From contig NC_016487.1 of NCBI RefSeq assembly GCF_000227115.2, positions 620,001-684,000 on the forward strand: a stretch of 64,000 bases of DNA. The letters run 5' to 3'. The notes below the pieces were generated by a model. It saw nothing but the letters and a program-made list of their open reading frames with translations. It searched no databases and was not told the DNA's origin. Source of the stretch: Naumovozyma dairenensis CBS 421 (lineage: Eukaryota > Ascomycota > Saccharomycetes > Saccharomycetales > Saccharomycetaceae). Positions within the stretch are counted from its first letter, which is position 1; the number at the start of each line of letters is the position of its first letter. Shown in pieces: positions 52,304 through 61,465 of this stretch. Made by a program: the position numbers and the translations under genes.

Positions 52304-53050
52304 CTAAGCTCTCAAAACTTTGTCACCATCTTTATGATAAATCATTAAATATGCTGTGAATCCTTCACCATTTGGATCCAAATTACCCTGGGAATCACAT
52401 TCACCTTTACCAAAATGGAAAGTCAAATAATTTTTGAACCCAAAATATTCATAAACAGATTTTGCATGTTCACTAATCGCCTCCAAGATAATGGCACAAT
52501 TATCATCATCTGCTCTTTTTTGATAATATTTGAAAATGGACCTGACGGAACCTCTCACTTCAGGATGCCTTAAATCTTTCCCAATCATAAAAAGATAATA
52601 ATATTCCATCCCCACTGGTAAAACACTCAATTTCCTTTTCAACATATCATCGAAAAAAATCTTATTGAACTTATCATCATTTGTATAACTAACAGGTAAA
52701 TGTTTCCCAGGAATACTCCAAAGACTGACCGCATCAAAATCATTAGCCTCAGCTAATTCCCCACCTAAATCATGGTAACAAGCAGTATAATAATGAATCA
52801 TAGCGTTCACTCGGGCTCTCGTTGTAGGTTCATCTAATGGAATGTTGAAAAATTTCTTCATCAAATAATCACTACATGGAGAAGTGAAAGCAACACATAA
52901 AGTTTGAGCAACTTTTTCAACATCGTTAGTGATATTAAGACCTGCAATTCCTGTGTTTGATGATGCGTCATCACCTTCTTGAATGAAAGGAGATTGAGCA
53001 TCAATTATTGGTGCTGGAACAATCAAAGTTTTCGTCTTTGGAATGGCCAT
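52304..53050 (-). CDS. Predicted GNAT-family N-acetyltransferase
   Basis: A 248-residue protein with no orthologue that I can name. The C-terminal half looks like a fungal GNAT domain: YYLFMIGKDLRHPEVRGSV in the position of motif A (beta-4/alpha-3, normally L-x-V-x-P-x-x-R/Q-G-x-G/A), followed by AIILEAISEHAKSVYEYFGF (the alpha-4 'Y-x-x-x-G-F' region). The N-terminal half has DFDAVSLWSIPGKH, matching the 'A-x-x-L-W-x-P-P-G' segment of such proteins. The acetyl-CoA loop RGSVRS is unusual because the second glycine of R-G-x-G is replaced. Substrate unknown. It is inserted between ARO8 and KEX1, which are neighbours in S. cerevisiae. Confidence 0.7.
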   Translation of the reverse strand: MAIPKTKTLIVPAPIIDAQSPFIQEGDDASSNTGIAGLNITNDVEKVAQTLCVAFTSPCSDYLMKKFFNIPLDEPTTRARVNAMIHYYTACYHDLGGELAEANDFDAVSLWSIPGKHLPVSYTNDDKFNKIFFDDMLKRKLSVLPVGMEYYYLFMIGKDLRHPEVRGSVRSIFKYYQKRADDDNCAIILEAISEHAKSVYEYFGFKNYLTFHFGKGECDSQGNLDPNGEGFTAYLMIYHKDGDKVLRA

Positions 53051-53156
53051 TGCGTGTAGATTTGTATGCTATTGTACGACTAAGTCTTCTAGACACCAAT
53101 GGATAATAATAAATTAGATCCCCCAAACAACTGAATCTTATCTTCTTGCTCTTCTG

Positions 53157-53187
<31 letters not shown>

Positions 53188-53465
53188 TCTTTCACTTGCA
53201 ATTACCACGGACGGGTAATATTATTTTTTCTAAATTTATCGAAATAGTAAAAAAAGGCATTACTTTGATAGCTCGAGCTATCTTTTATTATTTGAAATTA
53301 CAAACAGTTGGTCAGGATTCTATAAGGATATTCGTACTGTCTTTGCTAAATAAAATATACATCCACTGTTTTGCTATCTTATAAAACTTTTTCTCTTTTA
53401 AGGAACAACGCACAAAAAGTAATATACCAAGCAACATCTGCTAATACTTCTACTCCAACCTGGAG
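53051..53465. other. Divergent region between acetyltransferase gene and KEX1
   Basis: Contains a (TTC)n microsatellite (about 53158-53186); no clear factor site. Confidence 0.5.
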
Positions 53466-55760
53466 ATGGTCAATAATTCAAAAACATCATGCAAGAGAAG
53501 CATACTGAAATTCTTTCTTTTAACTACACTTCTAAATGCTTGTTCCAACTCTAAGGCTTTGAAATCAAAAGATGAATACCACGTCGCATCTGAATTAATA
53601 CCGGGTTTATCGTCAATAAAGGATACATCATTGATCCCAGAGATGTTTGCAGGTCAAATCCCATTACAATCTCCAAATGATGATTCAGAAGATGAGGATG
53701 GACGTAAATATTTTTTCTGGAAGTTCCATGATAAGAAGAAAAATCATGATTCTATAATCTTTTGGTTGAATGGTGGTCCAGGTTGTTCATCAATGGATGG
53801 CGCTCTTGTTGAATCAGGACCATTTAGAATAGATTCTAGCGGGAAAGCTCATTTGAATGATGGATCATGGCATACGAGAAGTGATTTGGTTTTCGTTGAT
53901 CAACCTGTAGGAACTGGATTTTCTACTTTTACTCATCATCAAAACCAAATCAATCAGAATCAGAATCAGAATGAGAATCAAAACAACCAGAATCAGAATG
54001 AGAATCAAAACAACCAGAATCAAAATGAGAATCAAAATGAGAATCAAAACGAGAAACGTAACATGAATATGATATATGATAAAGATTTAGAAAATGTCAC
54101 CGCACATTTCATGCAATTTTTAGAAAATTATTTTACGATTTTCCCAGATGATGTATCTAAAAAAATATTATTAGCTGGTGAAAGCTACGCAGGACAATAC
54201 CTCCCATTCATCGCAAAGGCAATGTTAGATCATAATTTATCATTAGAAACTGATCCTGGTGAAGATTCAGAATATAACATTCAGGGATTATTAATAGGTA
54301 ATGCTTGGATTGACCCCTCTATACAATCTCTATCATATTTACCATTTGCCATGGAAAAAAATATAATTACGAAGGATCATCCTAATTTTAAAGATTTAAT
54401 GAATGCTCATGAGAATTGTCAAAAAGTTGTCAATAGCAATCAAGATGTCTTTTCATTCGATGAATGTGATAAGATTATAAATCTATTATTACAATATACA
54501 AGAGATTTATCCAAGGGTACACCTGAAAATCAAGTTTGTTTGAACGTTTACAACATCGACTTGAAAGATTCTTATCCATCTTGTGGAATGAATTGGCCCG
54601 TAGACATACCAAATGTTAGTAAATTTTTCAATACTCCCGGTATTATGGAAGCTTTAAATATTGACTCTACTGAATTGGACTCCAATTCCAATTCCGATTC
54701 CAATTCTAATTCTCATTTCCCTAAATGGCAAGAATGTAATAGGAACGTTCTAAATAAATTAACAAATCCAATTTCAAAACCTTCAATCAACCTATTCCCT
54801 GAATTAATGCATAATGGTATAGAAATCGTCTTATTTAATGGTGATAAAGACTTAATTTGTAATAATAAAGGGATATTAGATGTCATCAACAATTTAAACT
54901 GGGGCGGTACTAAAGGTTTCACCAACGATATGGAACAATATAAATGGATTCATGAAGATTTGGATGCTGGGTACGTTCAATATGATAAAAATTTAACTTT
55001 TATCAATGTTTATAATGCATCACATATGGTACCTTATGATAAAGCTTTGGTAAGTAGAGGAATCGTGGACATTTTCCTTAATAATGTTGAATTTGATGAA
55101 GACACTGCAACACTAATAAGTTCGAATGAGTTAGAGGAAAATTCTAAAGAATCTGATAAAGCAAATAAAGAAACTCAGAATGAAAGTGACAGTGAAAGTG
55201 ATGACGAAAGTGACAACGATGATGATAAGTCCGATGAAGAGGAAAGTGCACCTGAGGACGACGCTGATAATGACGACACAGATGACTATACAGAAGAAGA
55301 AAAGAACGAAGAAGGGTATTCGGCATTCAGAAAGGCGACTGTAGGTATTTTCATATCGTGCACCCTTATTTCTATCTTTTACATCATTTTCATTCATGAT
55401 CGTATATTCCCAAAGAGGAGTATATTTAGTAGATTAGATCAAACACAATCACAACAACCAAAGACTGTATCATGGGCAGATGATATTGAAAATGCGGATC
55501 TAGAAGCAGGATGGGATAATGATGACTTTGATGCTGAAGCTGATGTTGATTTTTCAGATTTTGATGACGATGATGACGAAGCCGCTCATGGTACTGATGA
55601 TGCTGAGAGTGGAAATAGTATCAATAATACAGGTGAAGAGGATGCTACAAACGCTAAAGGTAAGAAAACGAAGCCAATTCCAAAGCCTAAGAAGAAAGGG
55701 AAATATTCAAGTGTTCCTAATACAGATATGGATGAATCATTTGAAATGGATGATTTTTAG
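53466..55760 (+). CDS. KEX1: Kex1 carboxypeptidase, trans-Golgi serine protease
   Basis: A 764-residue (729 in S. cerevisiae) type I membrane serine carboxypeptidase of family S10 that trims basic C-terminal residues from K1/K2/K28 toxin precursors and alpha-factor in the late Golgi. It has a hydrophobic signal peptide (about 15-28), WLNGGPGCSSMDGAL (oxyanion), GESYAGQYLP with catalytic Ser, NGDKDLICN (Asp) and NASHMVPYDKAL (His). An acidic stretch (about 555-615), one TM segment (about 628-646, VGIFISCTLISIFYIIFIH) and an acidic cytosolic tail follow. An Asn/Gln/Glu repeat (residues ~160-197) is inserted right after VDQPVGTGFST. ARO8-KEX1-POX1 order is as in S. cerevisiae. Confidence 0.95.
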   Translation: MVNNSKTSCKRSILKFFLLTTLLNACSNSKALKSKDEYHVASELIPGLSSIKDTSLIPEMFAGQIPLQSPNDDSEDEDGRKYFFWKFHDKKKNHDSIIFWLNGGPGCSSMDGALVESGPFRIDSSGKAHLNDGSWHTRSDLVFVDQPVGTGFSTFTHHQNQINQNQNQNENQNNQNQNENQNNQNQNENQNENQNEKRNMNMIYDKDLENVTAHFMQFLENYFTIFPDDVSKKILLAGESYAGQYLPFIAKAMLDHNLSLETDPGEDSEYNIQGLLIGNAWIDPSIQSLSYLPFAMEKNIITKDHPNFKDLMNAHENCQKVVNSNQDVFSFDECDKIINLLLQYTRDLSKGTPENQVCLNVYNIDLKDSYPSCGMNWPVDIPNVSKFFNTPGIMEALNIDSTELDSNSNSDSNSNSHFPKWQECNRNVLNKLTNPISKPSINLFPELMHNGIEIVLFNGDKDLICNNKGILDVINNLNWGGTKGFTNDMEQYKWIHEDLDAGYVQYDKNLTFINVYNASHMVPYDKALVSRGIVDIFLNNVEFDEDTATLISSNELEENSKESDKANKETQNESDSESDDESDNDDDKSDEEESAPEDDADNDDTDDYTEEEKNEEGYSAFRKATVGIFISCTLISIFYIIFIHDRIFPKRSIFSRLDQTQSQQPKTVSWADDIENADLEAGWDNDDFDAEADVDFSDFDDDDDEAAHGTDDAESGNSINNTGEEDATNAKGKKTKPIPKPKKKGKYSSVPNTDMDESFEMDDF
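53945..54055 (+). repeat. Minisatellite inside KEX1 encoding N/Q/E repeats
   Basis: Two exact 27-bp units (53963-53989 and 53990-54016), flanked by degenerate copies, encode NQNENQNNQ-type repeats. In frame, so length changes would keep KEX1 open. Confidence 0.85.
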
Positions 55761-56102
55761 TTCAAACAAACAATAGATAATTTATGTAGAACAACAACTC
55801 ACATCAAGTTCAATTTTTTTTTAATTTGACACTCTCCATATGACAACTGGAGTCTTTTCAATTAAAACCATGATCGGAGGGCGCTACCGTCAGATTATTA
55901 GAATATGTCACAGATGAAAAGTCTCCTATGGAAGCATATTTAAACTTATAACAATGTTAAAAAAGAGAAGTGTGAAGTGTATGGCAATGCTAGCTATTTG
56001 CAAGTATAAAAAATAAATAAGAATAGAGAAGTTTTCCGTGATTATATATATATATGCTATGCAAGACAAACTTTTCTTTTTCTGTTTCCTTATTCCGTTT
56101 TT
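55761..56102. other. KEX1-Gag gene convergent intergenic region
   Basis: No LTR, polypurine tract or gene is recognisable; AT-rich with a TATATA run at about 56044-56054. Confidence 0.5.
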
Positions 56103-57167
56103 TTAATCATAAGAAAGTGGGGAAGGTTTCCTAATACCTCTTGCCCTACACATCTTTTTAGGATGACCTTTCCTCAAACATATATTACAAATGTTTTGTG
56201 CTGGATCATATATATTATCTTTGGGCATTTTCCTTGGGACGTTTAAAGTTGAAGCGCTTAATGCATAAGGTTGAGGTGTATAAAGCTGATAATTGTTATC
56301 TTCGGGGACATATTTATTGTTATTTTTTACAGCATGGTTGCTAGGATCATTTTTTCTTCCATGTCTTGGATTATAATTACCCTTTGTTGTGGCTGCTGTA
56401 GGTGTTGTTGCTTCAGCAGTTGTTTGGTGTAAATTTTTGTTTCCGTACCTGCTAGGTACTGTTCTGTTTCCGTTTGTACCTTTGGAAAGGAATGGATTTT
56501 GTTCTAAATATGTTTCTGCCTCCCTGGCAATGGAAAGAACCAATGCCCAAGTCAATTCAATTTGTAAATTTATGATTTTTTTCTGAAAAAATGACTTATA
56601 TGAAGGTTTCAAATTTCTAATAAATTGACAGATCATTCCATTATTTGAAATGAAATTATCAGGTAATTGATTATACAGTTCTTCAAATTTAGAAATATAT
56701 TCCCTAATACCTCCCGTTCCTTGTATTATCATAGTAAACTCAGTCCATAAGTTGACCAATTTGTCAAAGTCGGTATGGCAATAATAATGCATCAAATCAT
56801 TGATGATTCTAGAATATGATAAAGTTCGCTTACCTTTGGTATCAGAAATGTAATTTTGTAACGACTCATATAACGGGGTGGTTAACTGCCGAGATAATAA
56901 ATATATTTTACCGTCATCTTCAGTTATATCATTTTCTTGGAAGGTTACATTGAGGTCCCAAAGAAAGGCTTTGAATTCTAGTTCAATTTTTGTGATGGCG
57001 GCTAATTTTTTTTTGTTTCCATTATTATTGTTGCTATTATTATTGGAAGGGAATTTATACCCAAGATCTATTTGATCTAGAAAGTTTTGCTTTTTTAGTA
57101 GAGGAGCCGGGAAAGTGGTTTTACTGTCATCTTCATCGATAATCGTAATAGGTTTATTCATAGACAT
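56103..57167 (-). CDS. Orphan Gag-like protein with CCHC zinc knuckle (Ty3/gypsy type)
   Basis: A 354-residue intact frame with ATG start. Residues about 60-235 look like a retrotransposon capsid (FKAFLWDLNVTFQENDI, YLLSRQLTTPLYESLQNY, LVNLWTEFTMIIQGTGGIRE and YISKFEELYNQLPDNF, and ICQFIRNLKPSY). The Thr/Asn-rich, basic linker is followed near the C-terminus by a retroviral zinc knuckle CNICLRKGHPKKMCRARG (CX2CX4HX4C). No protease, RT or integrase follows, and I find no LTRs on either side. The frame is undamaged between KEX1 and CHO1, unlike the shattered Ty3 relics at 34.6-36.5 kb, so maintained function (domesticated Gag) is plausible. Alternatively it is a recent Gag-only fragment. Confidence 0.75.
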   Translation of the reverse strand: MSMNKPITIIDEDDSKTTFPAPLLKKQNFLDQIDLGYKFPSNNNSNNNNGNKKKLAAITKIELEFKAFLWDLNVTFQENDITEDDGKIYLLSRQLTTPLYESLQNYISDTKGKRTLSYSRIINDLMHYYCHTDFDKLVNLWTEFTMIIQGTGGIREYISKFEELYNQLPDNFISNNGMICQFIRNLKPSYKSFFQKKIINLQIELTWALVLSIAREAETYLEQNPFLSKGTNGNRTVPSRYGNKNLHQTTAEATTPTAATTKGNYNPRHGRKNDPSNHAVKNNNKYVPEDNNYQLYTPQPYALSASTLNVPRKMPKDNIYDPAQNICNICLRKGHPKKMCRARGIRKPSPLSYD

Positions 57168-57810
57168 TGTTTAATCAGCAGATTATTCAATTAAGAGAGG
57201 ACGGGAAGAATAATTGTACAATAAAAAGTATCGTAGTTCAAAAAAACTGGCTCGTGTTAGGTATGTGTTCTTCAAGAGAATAAAAATATAAAAAATAATG
57301 TGTAAATTCCTACCTCTAGCATATATATTCTTAAGGAGTTGGGTTTCTCAGTGCTCAAGTAACTAGATATTGAACTCCATGATATATACTATTATTTTGG
57401 AATCTTTCCTTCCCATTGTTCGAAGGCCTTTTTAAGATCTACAAGTACGCCTGGTAGCGCCGCCACATATACAAATTCATAAATATTACATACAAATATA
57501 ATACAATATAATAATTTGTATTTTGTATTCAAAAGTCTTTTAATGAATAAATAAATGAAATGATTTGAAAAAAAAACGAGAATTAATGTTCCCGGTTGAA
57601 TAGAAACTAAAATATGGAATGAAAAAATATATATTGGCGTAATGGTATATTGTACATTTATCTCTTTATTTATATATTTATTTATTTACACACTGATAAA
57701 GAAAGGAAAAACTGAAACAAGCGAAATGGGGAAAGAAAAATGTGTTTAATTTCTGAATGAATTGATGGAGCAACCAAAAAAAAACTGTGAATAAAGCTGA
57801 GCCAATTGAT
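57168..57810. other. Gag gene promoter / CHO1 3' region
   Basis: AT-rich. TGGTAGCGCCGC at 57452-57463 is complementary to the 3' end of initiator tRNA-Met (a Ty1/Ty3-type primer-binding site); see findings. No LTR is discernible. Confidence 0.5.
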
Positions 57811-58722
57811 CTATGGTTTTGGAATTTTCAAACTCTTTGAGATCATACCACAACCATGAATAAAGAAAGTAAGTACAATTGGGTGGAATTCTAAGATTTG
57901 ATCCTTTCTAACAATCCCTAATGGCATATTATCAAAAATCATCCCATGTGCAACACAATAAGCCATACCAAACACTAAAACCAAAGTGGTTGGCATTGGG
58001 AAACCTTCAAAATATTTAGATTTCCCCTTCTTATCCTTTGGTAATTGTCCTACAGTTACGTTGAATCTAGCTAATCTTGTAATACCACAAAGTACGAAAA
58101 ATGACAAGACAAACACATCGAAAGTAGTTTGTAACCCAATGGCGAATGCGATGGAAGCAGGAGCGACACCGAATGAAATCAAATCAGCTAACGAATCTAA
58201 TTCTTGACCCATTAATGAGGATCTGTTTCTTAATCTTGCGACTCTCCCATCTAAGAAATCAAAACACATTCCTAATATTATAAAGAAGTGAGCACGTTGT
58301 ACATAATGCGGTTTACCTGTTAAAGTAAATCTTAAACATGAAATGATGGAATAAAACCCAGAAAACCCATTTAACATGGTGATGTAATCTGCCATGTGTA
58401 AGTTTCTAATCATACTGAAATGGTATTTGTCACTTGTGAATTTTTCAATATCATTCTCATTGGGTGGAGCTAATGGTGTTGTATCTAAAGAGAAGATACT
58501 TGATGTTCTTTTTCTTAATATCTTACCCTCATAGGTTTCCTTGTCTAAGTAAGACGATGAAGATGACTGGGAATCGGAGGAATCAGTGCCACCATTATTA
58601 TTGTCTTGATTTTTGTTGTGTTTTTGTTTCTCTTTTTCTGAGGTGCTTAAAATTGGGACATTCATTGAATCTTGTTGTTGTTGTTGTTGTTGTTGTTCAG
58701 TACGATTTTTCAAATCAGTCAT
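57811..58722 (-). CDS. CHO1: Phosphatidylserine synthase Cho1
   Basis: A 303-residue (276 in S. cerevisiae) ER membrane enzyme that makes phosphatidylserine from CDP-diacylglycerol and serine. The CDP-alcohol phosphotransferase signature is complete: DFLDGRVARL...GQELDSLAD (D-x2-D-G-x2-A-R-x8-G-x3-D-x3-D, about 154-179). TM segments surround it (for example LSFFVLCGITRLARF, TTLVLVFGMAYCVAHGM). The N-terminus has a poly-Gln run (CAA/CAG, 58672-58697 region) and Ser-rich stretch, longer than in S. cerevisiae. Upstream, AATGTGAAAT resembles UAS-INO. In S. cerevisiae CHO1 neighbours GAL83. Confidence 0.97.
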   Translation of the reverse strand: MTDLKNRTEQQQQQQQQDSMNVPILSTSEKEKQKHNKNQDNNNGGTDSSDSQSSSSSYLDKETYEGKILRKRTSSIFSLDTTPLAPPNENDIEKFTSDKYHFSMIRNLHMADYITMLNGFSGFYSIISCLRFTLTGKPHYVQRAHFFIILGMCFDFLDGRVARLRNRSSLMGQELDSLADLISFGVAPASIAFAIGLQTTFDVFVLSFFVLCGITRLARFNVTVGQLPKDKKGKSKYFEGFPMPTTLVLVFGMAYCVAHGMIFDNMPLGIVRKDQILEFHPIVLTFFIHGCGMISKSLKIPKP

Positions 58723-59179
58723 TGTTTGTTATTCACACGTAAAACTGTGCGCAATTTTGAGAATATTAGTTCCTAGAAGATATCACAGAGTATTGGACTG
58801 TATATATGTTATATCCTCTGAACGTGTATTCTTGTTTTGTAACTGTTGTTCTCTAGGTGCATTGCATTACGTTACATCTTCTATAAAATTACGTATAGCT
58901 TTGAAATGTGAAATTTCACTCTTTTTGTGCGTGTGAAAAATTTACAGACATATACTGTAATATTCGTACGTAAATGGATTATCAACTTGATGGTGAATAA
59001 GAATAAGAATAAGAATATAGAAGATTCATACAGTCGTTAATATACATAAAAAAGTATAGATTATATAATAAATAAATAGAGGGAAGAATATAATATATAT
59101 GAAAGAATAATACCAAAAATAGATCACAAAGTGAAAAAAAGAACAAAAATGGAAGAGAAAAATGTAGACAAGTATGTCA
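58723..59179. other. CHO1 promoter / POX1 3' region
   Basis: Contains AATGTGAAAT (58905-58914), 9 of 10 to the inositol/choline-responsive UAS-INO (CATGTGAAAT), inside a 12-bp palindrome GTGAAATTTCAC (58908-58919), about 185 bp before the CHO1 ATG. No other feature is seen. Confidence 0.45.
58905..58914 (+). promoter_or_regulatory. UAS-INO-like element (Ino2/Ino4) before CHO1
   Basis: AATGTGAAAT differs from the consensus CATGTGAAAT at the first base, which weakens the E-box. CHO1 is the classical UAS-INO gene in S. cerevisiae; use here is inferred. Confidence 0.35.
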
Positions 59180-61465
59180 CTATTTGTTCAACATGGATAA
59201 AATATCTTTATTTGAACTACCTCCTAATTTAGCGTCGAATTCAAATCCTCTTGTCAACATATCGGATAAAATCTTATGATAAGGAGCAATACCGGCACCA
59301 TCTTTCTCCACAGGATTATTCTTTACGACTTCATTGAAATAATTATGATAGATATCACCGTCGTAATAGCCAATTGGAGCATTAATCATTGCATCAGGTA
59401 ATTTGAATGAATCAGTCAAAGCGATACAATCTTTCCTTAATTTTGGTAACAATTCTAATAATTTTGGTTGAATGATTTTGGAGATGTCGTTTGGTGTTAA
59501 GATCTTAAATTGTTGGAATTCACCAGAATGTTTATCGATGAAATAGATGGAGAACAATTTATAAATGTTCCACATTGTCTCCTGAGTATATTGATCGTTA
59601 ATGAATGACTTATCATGGGGATCATTATTTGTTAACTTATTATGATATGTTTTTAACATGGAATGAATAGCATGGAATTTCGAAACCATAACTAATAATT
59701 TCGAAACACTATCAACATCTCTAGATCTTTCAATCGATTTCCCAATGAAAGCTAAAATCTTAACCAAACTAACTTCCCAAATTTTGGTGTAACTATAAAG
59801 GTCATCATCATCGATAATACTTGTAGAGTCACCAGATGGGGTGAAAACTTTCATGATAAATTTCGGATTTAAATAATTGAATGAATCCTCATCTAATGAA
59901 TTGTTAAATTTACCCTTTGTTGCGGAATCAACGAATTTTTTCAAAATGGATTTAGCAGAAGTTAAAGATAAGATATTGTTATCACCTTCCCAAGTACATT
60001 GAACAACCCAATCATCATACCCTTTACCGAAAGCATTATATTGAGAATAACCGTGACCACCACAAGTTTGTCTTAATTCATCAATCAAAGTAGAGATCAA
60101 CCAAGTATTAGTTGCCTTTAATGATGCACTATCAATGAACAAATTCTTCAATTTTTCACTAACAACTTTCAACCCATTAGCGTTAGCAGGAGATGAAGAT
60201 GAAACTTTATACAATTCATCTAATGTAGAATAATAAGTATCCATCAATTTGAACGCAGCGGGAGAAACCAAATATGGTATAGTCAATTGTGGTAAGACAC
60301 GATATTGATGTAATGGATAATCGATCAACTGTAATTCCGTAGAGTTTTTATTTGGAGCGAATTGTTGTCTTCCTACGGCATATCTTGTAGCGATAGTAGC
60401 AAATTTGGAACCGAATCTAAAAGAGTCCATAACCATATTAACTCTACCACTTAACAAAGCACTATAACCTGAAATTTGATCCAATTGAGGTTGAGTTTTG
60501 ACAGTAACTTTATCACTACCATTCTCAGAGGGAATTACTTTAGTAAATCTACTTAACATATATTCTCTTGGGATGATAACGTTTCTAAATTGAATCCATC
60601 CATTATCAATACCGTCTCTACCCATCTTGGATCCAATATCACCAATGGAGATTCCAGGTAACAATTGTAAAGTTTCCAAATCTCTCAATGGGACCACGAA
60701 TGTCTTAACACCGTAATCTTTCCCTTCTACGAGTAATCTTGCGTAACAAACGGTATGAGTTGCAGAATGAGCAGCACCTCCAATCCACCATTTTGTTGCG
60801 GTCAAATCTGGAGTATTTATCACGAATGAATCCAATTTAGAATCATAAGTAGCTGTAGTTTGTAATTGAGCCACATTAGAACCGTGACCTAGTTCAGTCA
60901 TGGAGAAACAACCGTATATTCCCTTTATGAATGCGGCACCACGCGTTTGTAACCAATATTTGATTTGTTCATCTGTACCGTTACCTTTTATACAATTACC
61001 GAATAGTCCTAAATGGACACCAACTCTTGTACCTAATTGAGGGTCTATGTTTGCTACGAGAGATAGACGCTTGTCAAATAATGAGATGTCTTTATTTGTC
61101 AAAGGAAGGACAGAGGAAGAAGATGAAGATTGGAGTTGTTTGATCAGGTCATTGTCACGGAACTGAGCTCTAACTGTTTTGATGTCATGTTCCATGTATG
61201 TGGCTAATCTTGCTATTTTCTTTGCTGTAATTTCTCTTTGTTGGTCCTTTGTTTGATCGTAATATTTGGTGTCTGTTTGTAAGATTGGATCATTGACGAT
61301 TTGATCTATTAGTTGATGAGTTAGGGATTGTTTTTCTGGGTTCGATTCTAAGAAAGTATTTATTTCATCGATTTGTAGTTTAGAATCTTGTCTTTCTTTG
61401 TTTATTAATTTTTGTGGGATCAAGACGGGAGAGTCCTTTGTGTTTACTGTTGATAATCTTGTCAT
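59180..61465 (-). CDS. POX1: Peroxisomal acyl-CoA oxidase
   Basis: A 761-residue (748 in S. cerevisiae) FAD enzyme that catalyses the first step of peroxisomal beta-oxidation. FAD/substrate loops are GCFSMTELGHGSNVAQLQT (about 185-203) and TKWWIGGAAHSATH. Arginine-rich VGRQQFAP and the C-terminal GGHGYSQYNAFGKGYDDW are conserved, followed by catalytic Glu in CTWEGDNNILSL. It ends ILSMLNK, so it has no SKL-type PTS1, as in S. cerevisiae Pox1, which enters through Pex5 by an internal signal. The promoter has a perfect oleate response element. It is flanked by CHO1 and GAL83, which in S. cerevisiae are adjacent on chromosome V without POX1. Confidence 0.97.
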   Translation of the reverse strand: MTRLSTVNTKDSPVLIPQKLINKERQDSKLQIDEINTFLESNPEKQSLTHQLIDQIVNDPILQTDTKYYDQTKDQQREITAKKIARLATYMEHDIKTVRAQFRDNDLIKQLQSSSSSSVLPLTNKDISLFDKRLSLVANIDPQLGTRVGVHLGLFGNCIKGNGTDEQIKYWLQTRGAAFIKGIYGCFSMTELGHGSNVAQLQTTATYDSKLDSFVINTPDLTATKWWIGGAAHSATHTVCYARLLVEGKDYGVKTFVVPLRDLETLQLLPGISIGDIGSKMGRDGIDNGWIQFRNVIIPREYMLSRFTKVIPSENGSDKVTVKTQPQLDQISGYSALLSGRVNMVMDSFRFGSKFATIATRYAVGRQQFAPNKNSTELQLIDYPLHQYRVLPQLTIPYLVSPAAFKLMDTYYSTLDELYKVSSSSPANANGLKVVSEKLKNLFIDSASLKATNTWLISTLIDELRQTCGGHGYSQYNAFGKGYDDWVVQCTWEGDNNILSLTSAKSILKKFVDSATKGKFNNSLDEDSFNYLNPKFIMKVFTPSGDSTSIIDDDDLYSYTKIWEVSLVKILAFIGKSIERSRDVDSVSKLLVMVSKFHAIHSMLKTYHNKLTNNDPHDKSFINDQYTQETMWNIYKLFSIYFIDKHSGEFQQFKILTPNDISKIIQPKLLELLPKLRKDCIALTDSFKLPDAMINAPIGYYDGDIYHNYFNEVVKNNPVEKDGAGIAPYHKILSDMLTRGFEFDAKLGGSSNKDILSMLNK

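Noticed and set aside
53945..54055. Tandem repeats as a CRISPR-like array
   Set aside because: In-frame coding minisatellite in a eukaryotic gene; no spacers.
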